From assembly GCA_035647435.1 (NCBI GenBank), contig DASRNM010000120.1, positions 1 to 29,306 on the forward strand: a DNA stretch of 29,306 nucleotides. The letters run 5' to 3'. Positions 25,007-29,306 of this stretch are shown piece after piece (within the stretch, counting starts at the first letter, position 1; the number at the start of each line of letters is the position of its first letter). The notes beneath the pieces are model-generated. The model did not search any database. It saw only the letters and a list, made by a program, of their open reading frames with translations, and was not told where the DNA came from. The DNA comes from JAAZFZ01 sp035647435 (GTDB lineage Bacteria > Bacillota > Clostridia > Oscillospirales > Acutalibacteraceae). Position numbers and translations under genes: made by a program.

Positions 25007-25035
25007 TTGCAATTATTATTTATATATACTATAAT
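25007..25035 (+). promoter_or_regulatory. Promoter for SRP RNA (and probably dnaX-ybaB-recR)
   Basis: TTGCAA (25007-25012), a 17-nt spacer and a perfect TATAAT (25030-25035) are present. The start would be near 25042, about 20 nt before the RNA core. Confidence 0.82.
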
Positions 25036-25062
25036 ATCTTTGTTATGAAAACAGGCTTTGTT

Positions 25063-25184
25063 TTGGTCATGTGGCGTGTGGGTCCTGTGCGACAGGGCAC
25101 CGTGAACCATGTCAGGCGGGGAACCGAGCAGCATTAAGCGGAACGCACTGTGCGCCACAGTCCGCCTGCACGCCATATGACCAA
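25063..25184 (+). ncRNA. ffs: Signal recognition particle RNA, small bacterial type
   Basis: The ends form a 16-bp closing stem: TTGGTCATGTGGCGTG (25063-25078) pairs with 25169-25184, with one G-U pair. A further CTTTG/CAAAG pairing extends it outward to about 25056 and 25191. The Ffh-binding apical domain is the diagnostic part, with GTCAGG at 25111-25116, GGGAAC and AGCAGC at 25127-25132. The core is about 122 nt, so no Alu domain is present. It acts with Ffh in co-translational targeting of membrane and secreted proteins. A T-rich stretch from 25192 may end the short transcript. dnaX follows immediately, the order known from Bacillus and many Clostridia. Confidence 0.9.
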
Positions 25185-25225
25185 GTCAAAGGTTGTTATT
25201 TTTATACCGTTGCGGAGGTATTGCT

Positions 25226-26875
25226 TTGTACCAAGTGCTGTACAGAAAATGGCGACCGCAAACATTTTTGCAGGTCGTCGGTCAACCTCATATTACCTCA
25301 ACTCTCTCAAATGAATTAGAGTCGGGGAAACTCTCTCATGCCTACCTTTTCACAGGTTCAAGGGGTACAGGCAAAACCTCTTGCGCAAAAATTCTTGCAA
25401 AGGCCGTTAATTGCCTTGCTCCCGTCAAAGGAAACCCTTGCAATGAGTGTGAAATTTGCAAAGGGATTGACGACGGTTCGATTATGGATGTTATTGAAAT
25501 TGACGCCGCTTCAAACAACGGTGTTGACAACATTCGTGATTTAAGAGAAGAAGCAAACTATACACCTGTTAAAGCAAAATACAGGGTTTATATTATCGAT
25601 GAGGTTCATATGCTATCAATTGGTGCGTTCAACGCACTTTTGAAAACGCTTGAAGAACCTCCCTCACATGTTTTATTCATATTGGCAACAACAGAGGTCC
25701 ATAAGCTACCTTCAACTATCCTTTCTCGTTGTCAACGCTTTGATTTTCGTCGAATCCCTCAAGATGATATGGCAAAAAGGCTTGAATTCGTTGCCGAAAA
25801 AGAAGGGATGGAAATTGACGAAGACGCAGCTGTTTTGATTTCAAGAATTGCTGACGGTGCGTTGAGAGATGCGCTCTCCATTCTTGACAGATGCTTTTCG
25901 AATGGCACAAAAATAACCTCTGAATCAGTAAGCGAATGCGTTGGCATTGCAAATAGAGACTATGTTTTTAAGTTTATTGATTATATTTGTGAAAATCAAA
26001 CTTCAAAAGCTCTCGAGCTTCTAAACGATTTTCACAACAATTCTTTTGATGTCGAAAGGCTCTGTTCTGAGCTCATAAACCATTTTAGAAACCTTATGAT
26101 TGCAAAAACGGTTAAAAACCCCGCTTCTTTAATAATCTGCACCACACAGGAGATTGAACTCTACTTAGAACAAAGCAAAAAGTTTAAACTTGAAAGAATT
26201 TTATATTCTCTTTCTGTTTTGCAAACAGCTTTGTCAAACATTAAAAAGAGCCTTGAAAAGAGAATTGAGGCAGAAATGGCGGTTATAAGACTCTGTTCTG
26301 ATGATGCCGACACTTCTGCACTTTTTAATAGAATTGAAGCACTCGAATCCGCAATAAAACACGGCGGTGTAATTGAGAGCACAAACAATAAAGAAAAAAC
26401 ATTTCAAACACAAAACAATATGCCTCAACAAACAGAGAAAAAGATGCCTGTTGAAACAAAAAATGAAAAACCTGATTCGCCACAATATGAACCTAAGCAT
26501 GAAGAAAAAAGTGTTCAAAATGATGAAAATAAAAACAATGAAACCCAAGGCGACGATATTCCTTTTTCACTTTGGCCCGAAACAATTGTCGCACTAAATG
26601 AATATAATAAACCCCTTGTCGGTGTTTTATCAGGTTCTTCCGCCTTTATAAGAGGTAACTTTATTCTAATAAAATCTAACAACCCTGTTTTTGAGCAGTT
26701 TGTAAAAATTAGTTCTCATGCAAACGCCTTAAAAGAGGCAATTTTCAAAATAACAGGTAAAAAATATAGACTCGGCATTTATAAAACTGAAGAAAACACT
26801 GAAAAGCCATCTAATGACCCTTTATCTAATCTAATAAATAAAATTAATAATTTTAACAACAATCAGGAGGAATAA
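25226..26875 (+). CDS. dnaX: DNA polymerase III subunits gamma/tau
   Basis: The 549-residue clamp-loader ATPase builds the gamma/tau core that loads the beta sliding clamp and couples polymerase to helicase. Walker A GSRGTGKT is at residues 44-51, a zinc site uses C63, C72, C75 and C78, Walker B is in VYIIDEVHML, and the SRC motif in LSRCQRFDF carries the arginine finger. After about residue 365 a low-complexity Lys/Glu/Gln/Asn linker leads to a folded C-terminal domain. The start is a TTG at 25226: GGAGG (25214-25218) lies 7 nt upstream, and the product then begins with YQVLYRKWRP, the usual DnaX N-terminus. ybaB follows 3 nt after the stop. Confidence 0.97.
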   Translation: MYQVLYRKWRPQTFLQVVGQPHITSTLSNELESGKLSHAYLFTGSRGTGKTSCAKILAKAVNCLAPVKGNPCNECEICKGIDDGSIMDVIEIDAASNNGVDNIRDLREEANYTPVKAKYRVYIIDEVHMLSIGAFNALLKTLEEPPSHVLFILATTEVHKLPSTILSRCQRFDFRRIPQDDMAKRLEFVAEKEGMEIDEDAAVLISRIADGALRDALSILDRCFSNGTKITSESVSECVGIANRDYVFKFIDYICENQTSKALELLNDFHNNSFDVERLCSELINHFRNLMIAKTVKNPASLIICTTQEIELYLEQSKKFKLERILYSLSVLQTALSNIKKSLEKRIEAEMAVIRLCSDDADTSALFNRIEALESAIKHGGVIESTNNKEKTFQTQNNMPQQTEKKMPVETKNEKPDSPQYEPKHEEKSVQNDENKNNETQGDDIPFSLWPETIVALNEYNKPLVGVLSGSSAFIRGNFILIKSNNPVFEQFVKISSHANALKEAIFKITGKKYRLGIYKTEENTEKPSNDPLSNLINKINNFNNNQEE

Positions 26876-26878
26876 ATT

Positions 26879-27214
26879 ATGAAAGCAAGAATACCCGGAG
26901 CTCCTCAGGGCGGCGGAAATATGATGAAGCAAATTCAGGATATGCAAGAAAACATTGTTCGCATAACCGAAGAAATTGAAGCCTCGGAGTTTAGTGCTTC
27001 TGCAGGAGGGGGCGCTGTTGATGTAACAGTTAATGGCAAGCACGAAATTATCTCAATCAAAATGCAACCTGAAGTTATTGACCCCGAAGATGTTGAAATG
27101 CTTCAGGACCTTATTATAGCTTCAATCAATGAAGCAATCAGAAAAGCAAATGAAGCAATGGAAAAAGGCATGCAAGATGCTAAGGGCGGTCTCTCTATAC
27201 CGGGACTGTTTTAA
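26879..27214 (+). CDS. ybaB: YbaB/EbfC family nucleoid-associated protein
   Basis: This 111-residue small DNA-binding protein forms a dimer with long helices around a short beta-sheet and coats DNA. The family pattern is visible: a Gly/Met-rich start (GGGNMMKQIQDMQ), a helix, GGGAVDVTVNGKHEIISIKM as the sheet, and a second helix ending in a Gly-rich tail. AGGAGGA from the dnaX 3' end is its binding site. The usual order dnaX-ybaB-recR supports the call. Confidence 0.96.
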   Translation: MKARIPGAPQGGGNMMKQIQDMQENIVRITEEIEASEFSASAGGGAVDVTVNGKHEIISIKMQPEVIDPEDVEMLQDLIIASINEAIRKANEAMEKGMQDAKGGLSIPGLF

Positions 27215-27216
27215 GT

Positions 27217-27816
27217 ATGGAACAAAAAATAGCACCTCTTTCAAAACTTATAGAACAATTTGAACGAATGCCGGGCATAGGCCGAAAAGGAGCACAGCGC
27301 ATCGCTTTTTATATTCTTGATATGAATAAAAAAAATGCGCAAACCTTTGCACAAACTATTTTAGATGCACACGAGAAAATTCATCGTTGCGGTGTTTGTT
27401 GCACTTTAACTGATAAGGATGTCTGCACAGTTTGTTCAAACCCTTCAAGGGACAACTCAATTATTTGCGTTGTTGAAGATGTGAGAGATGTTTTTGCTGT
27501 TGAAAAAACACATGAATACAAAGGCCTGTATCATGTTCTTCACGGTGTTATTTCGCCTTTAAACGGTATCGGCCCTGAAAATTTGACCGTAAAAGAGCTC
27601 ATTGCCCGCCTTTCAAATGAAGATGTAAAAGAGATTATTATGGCAACAAACCCCACCGTTGAAGGTGAGGCTACCGCTATGTATATATCACGGTTAATAA
27701 AACCACTTGGCATTGCAGTTTCGAGACTCGCCTATGGTATCCCCGTTGGTGGGGACCTTGAATATGCAGATGAGGTTACCCTTTCGAGGGCAATTGAGGG
27801 CAGAAAACTACTTTGA
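27217..27816 (+). CDS. recR: Recombination mediator RecR
   Basis: This 199-residue protein works with RecF and RecO to load RecA on gapped single-stranded DNA. It has the N-terminal helix-hairpin-helix (MPGIGRKGAQRIAFYIL, near residue 18), a zinc finger with C58, C61, C70 and C73, and a Toprim domain from about residue 81 (IICVVEDVRD, MATNPTVEGEATAMY). The length is standard. The gap to ybaB is 2 nt. The stop codon lies at the left edge of the origin-like region, and the first GAGTTTTCC repeat overlaps it. Confidence 0.98.
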   Translation: MEQKIAPLSKLIEQFERMPGIGRKGAQRIAFYILDMNKKNAQTFAQTILDAHEKIHRCGVCCTLTDKDVCTVCSNPSRDNSIICVVEDVRDVFAVEKTHEYKGLYHVLHGVISPLNGIGPENLTVKELIARLSNEDVKEIIMATNPTVEGEATAMYISRLIKPLGIAVSRLAYGIPVGGDLEYADEVTLSRAIEGRKLL

Positions 27817-27817
27817 G

Positions 27818-28020
27818 TTTTCCATATTTTCTTTAGTTTTAAACACAGAGTTTTCCACATTATCAACTCCAACTTTTTTAGGGTGTTTAAAACCTGTATT
27901 CTTTCATAACGTTATTAAGAGCCAAATTTTTGATTTTCTGTTGACACATAATGGAAGCGCGAGTTTTCCCAAATTTCAACAGGGCCTACTACTACTACTA
28001 TTAATATATATATTATTTAT
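27818..28020. other. Candidate chromosomal replication origin (oriC) between recR and dnaN
   Basis: The recR-dnaN gap (222 bp to the chosen dnaN start) has origin features. TTTTCCACA at 27851-27859 fits the relaxed DnaA box TTWTNCACA. Near-boxes are TTTTCCATA (27818-27826), TTTTCCCAA (27964-27972), TTTTAAACA (27837-27845) and its complement at 27884-27892. ATTTCAACA (27973-27981), a degenerate box, leads straight into GGGCC, then five CTA triplets and TTA, then an AT-rich stretch (28004-28020). This is the order of the Bacillus-type basal unwinding system. dnaA itself is not adjacent, so I call it a candidate. A promoter for dnaN was not identified here. Confidence 0.62.
27986..28003. repeat. 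DnaA-trio-like triplet run
   Basis: Five CTA triplets (27986-28000) and one TTA (28001-28003) follow GGGCC in phase. Their complement reads 3'-GAT (five times) then AAT-5', the DnaA-trio pattern that guides DnaA onto single strands at an origin. An AT-only tract follows. Confidence 0.7.
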
Positions 28021-28038
28021 CTGTTAAGGGGGATGAAA

Positions 28039-29148
28039 ATGAAATTTGTTTGTAACACAACAGTTCTATCAGAAGCTTGCCAAAATGTACAAAGGGCGGT
28101 TTCAACAAAAACCTCAATCCCCGCTGTTGAGGGAATATTAATAAAAGCACTCGGCAATGAAATAATATTGACGGGCTATGACCTTGAATTGGGCATTAAC
28201 ACCTCAATCAGTGCAAAAACAGAAGAAGGTGGCTCAATAATAATCAATGCAAGAGTGCTCTGTGATATTTTGAGACGCTTGCCTGATGAAAATGTCAGCT
28301 TTGAGTGTGATGAAAGATATGTTGCTATAATAAAGAGCGGTGAAGCCCGTTTTGAAATTATGGGTATGCCAGCAAATGAATACCCTGAGCTTCCGTCGGT
28401 TACGGGAGGATTTCCTGTTGTTTTGGAACAGGGTGTGTTAAAAGACATGGTCAGGCAAACAATTTTTGCTGTTGCGGTGAATGACAGTAAAATTGTACAT
28501 ACAGGAATCAAATTTGAAATAAGTGAAAAGCTTATAAAGCTTATTGCTGTTGACGGATTTAGGCTTGCAATAAGAAATGAAGTAATTGATTATTCAGGCG
28601 AGGATTTAAGTTTTGTTGTGCCTGCAAAGACTTTGTCGGAGGTTATAAAGCTTCTCGACGATGACTCAGGAGTTGTTGCCTTAGGTGTTGGCAAAAGACA
28701 TATTGTTTTTGAAATAGGCAATTATAATATTATTTCTAGACTGCTTGATGGGGAATTTTTAAACTATAAAACAGCGATACCTATAACAACACAAACAAAC
28801 CTTAAGGTTAATGTTCGTGGTTTTATTGAGAGCATAGAAAGAACATCACTTATAATTACCGATAAAATTAAAAGCCCGATAAGATGTGAAATAGATAATA
28901 ATTCAATTAGGAGTTCGAGCATAACTTCTTTAGGAACGGCAAAAGATAAAATCAACTGTGAAGTTGAAGGTGAGCCCGTAATAATCGGTTTCAACAACAA
29001 GTTTTTAACAGATGCGTTGAAAGTTTGTGACACAGATGAAATTAAAATGAAGCTCAACGGCCCGATTTCACCTATTTTGATTTTACCGCCAAGCGGCGAC
29101 AAATTTTTATATTTAGTTTTGCCTGTGAGGTTGAAGAATGAAAATTAG
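28039..29148 (+). CDS. dnaN: DNA polymerase III beta sliding clamp
   Basis: This 369-residue ring-forming clamp tethers the replicative polymerase to DNA. The N-terminal MKFVCNTTVLSEACQNVQRAV, the SIPAVEGILI strand, the LPDENVSFEC and GMPANEYPELP region, the second-domain FVVPAKTLSEVIKL and the C-terminal LVLPVRL cleft segment are typical. I chose the ATG at 28039 because TAAGGGGG ends 6-7 nt before it and the family begins MKF; an ATG at 28033 abuts the binding site. It lies immediately after the candidate origin, as in most Firmicutes, but follows recR rather than dnaA. Its last 11 nt overlap the S4-domain gene. Confidence 0.98.
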   Translation: MKFVCNTTVLSEACQNVQRAVSTKTSIPAVEGILIKALGNEIILTGYDLELGINTSISAKTEEGGSIIINARVLCDILRRLPDENVSFECDERYVAIIKSGEARFEIMGMPANEYPELPSVTGGFPVVLEQGVLKDMVRQTIFAVAVNDSKIVHTGIKFEISEKLIKLIAVDGFRLAIRNEVIDYSGEDLSFVVPAKTLSEVIKLLDDDSGVVALGVGKRHIVFEIGNYNIISRLLDGEFLNYKTAIPITTQTNLKVNVRGFIESIERTSLIITDKIKSPIRCEIDNNSIRSSSITSLGTAKDKINCEVEGEPVIIGFNNKFLTDALKVCDTDEIKMKLNGPISPILILPPSGDKFLYLVLPVRLKNEN

Positions 29149-29306
29149 AATTAAAGCGCATATAAAAAAAAAGCCGATAAAAAAGATATCCATTGACACG
29201 GATTTTATTAAGCTTGACTCATTTTTAAAGCTTTGCGATGCTGTTCAAACAGGAGGGCATGCGAAGTTGGTTATAACAGACGGATTGGTTAAGGTTAACG
29301 GTGAGG
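29138..29306 (+). CDS. S4-domain RNA-binding protein, RlbA/YaaA-like (cut by right edge)
   Basis: The first 56 residues are present. After a Lys/Ile-rich start the sequence reads IKLDSFLKLCDAVQTGGHAK, then LVITDGLVKVNGE, the S4-like fold of the small YaaA/RlbA protein found between dnaN and recF in Firmicutes. These proteins bind RNA and are linked to ribosome maturation. The ATG lies inside the end of dnaN (11-nt overlap) with GAGG about 7 nt upstream, so translation is probably coupled. The remainder, expected to be about 15-20 residues, is outside the window, as would be recF. Confidence 0.9.
   Translation, partial: MKIRIKAHIKKKPIKKISIDTDFIKLDSFLKLCDAVQTGGHAKLVITDGLVKVNGE

Noticed and set aside
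25063..25184. tRNA or tmRNA gene in the ffs region
   Set aside because: No cloverleaf or CCA-end pattern; GTCAGG, GGAAC and AGCAGC in the apical loop identify SRP RNA.
26380..26530. Possible programmed frameshift site in dnaX (A-rich runs near residues 390-430)
   Set aside because: Runs such as GAAAAAAC and GAAAAAAG occur, but none is in the zero-frame A-AAA-AAG register and no following stem-loop is evident. A full-length product explains the gene.
27941..27946. TTGACA as a dnaN promoter -35
   Set aside because: No -10-like hexamer lies 16-18 nt downstream; the region there is TTTTCC and part of a repeat.

Overview
The window reads as a chromosomal segment of a low-GC, Gram-positive-type anaerobe, most likely a member of the Clostridia (gut-type Oscillospirales/Christensenellales relatives are my best guess; this is inference). 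The support is strong GGAGG-type ribosome binding sites before nearly every gene, occasional TTG/GTG starts, sigma-A-like promoters often with a TG-extended -10, a lipoprotein foldase-type protein, signal peptides without outer-membrane genes, and the clusters SRP RNA-dnaX-ybaB-recR and dnaN-S4-domain protein. The window is gene-dense. No tRNA, rRNA, CRISPR array, transposase or phage gene was seen.

Layout, left to right. (1) 1-7.6 kb: a DegV lipid-binding protein (-), divergent from a GH97 glycosidase without a signal peptide (+); a SurA/PrsA-like lipoprotein overlapping a nitroreductase (-), divergent from glyA (+); then rpsU (too short for a simple ORF scan) with a perfect-consensus promoter, and an M24 Xaa-Pro-type peptidase. 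(2) 7.6-12.5 kb, minus strand: two tandem paralogous secreted alpha/beta-hydrolase-like proteins of unknown substrate, and a HAD phosphatase. (3) 12.6-19.3 kb, plus strand: a LysN-like aminotransferase, trpS, and an arginine operon argG-argH-argF ending in a membrane acyltransferase (YeiB/DUF1624 type); a good ARG box lies just upstream of the argG promoter. (4) 19.4-24.9 kb, minus strand: an internally duplicated P-loop ATPase, then a surface-glycan operon of a membrane-anchored propeller-like protein, a polysaccharide pyruvyl transferase and two paralogous GT2 glycosyltransferases. (5) 25.0-29.3 kb, plus strand: a small-type SRP RNA with its own promoter, dnaX (TTG start), ybaB, recR, a 222-bp gap, dnaN and the start of an RlbA/YaaA-like S4 protein running off the right edge.

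The most interesting signal is in the recR-dnaN gap. A DnaA-box-like sequence, a GC cluster, a run of five CTA triplets plus TTA, and an AT-rich tract occur in the order and orientation of the Bacillus-type basal origin unwinding system. This suggests that the chromosome origin lies here, although dnaA, the usual upstream neighbour, is not present and dnaX-ybaB-recR sits in its place. Other points worth a second look are the degenerate second P-loop of the duplicated ATPase, the tandem secreted hydrolases, the rpsU leader hairpin over its ribosome binding site, and the acyltransferase attached to the arginine operon.
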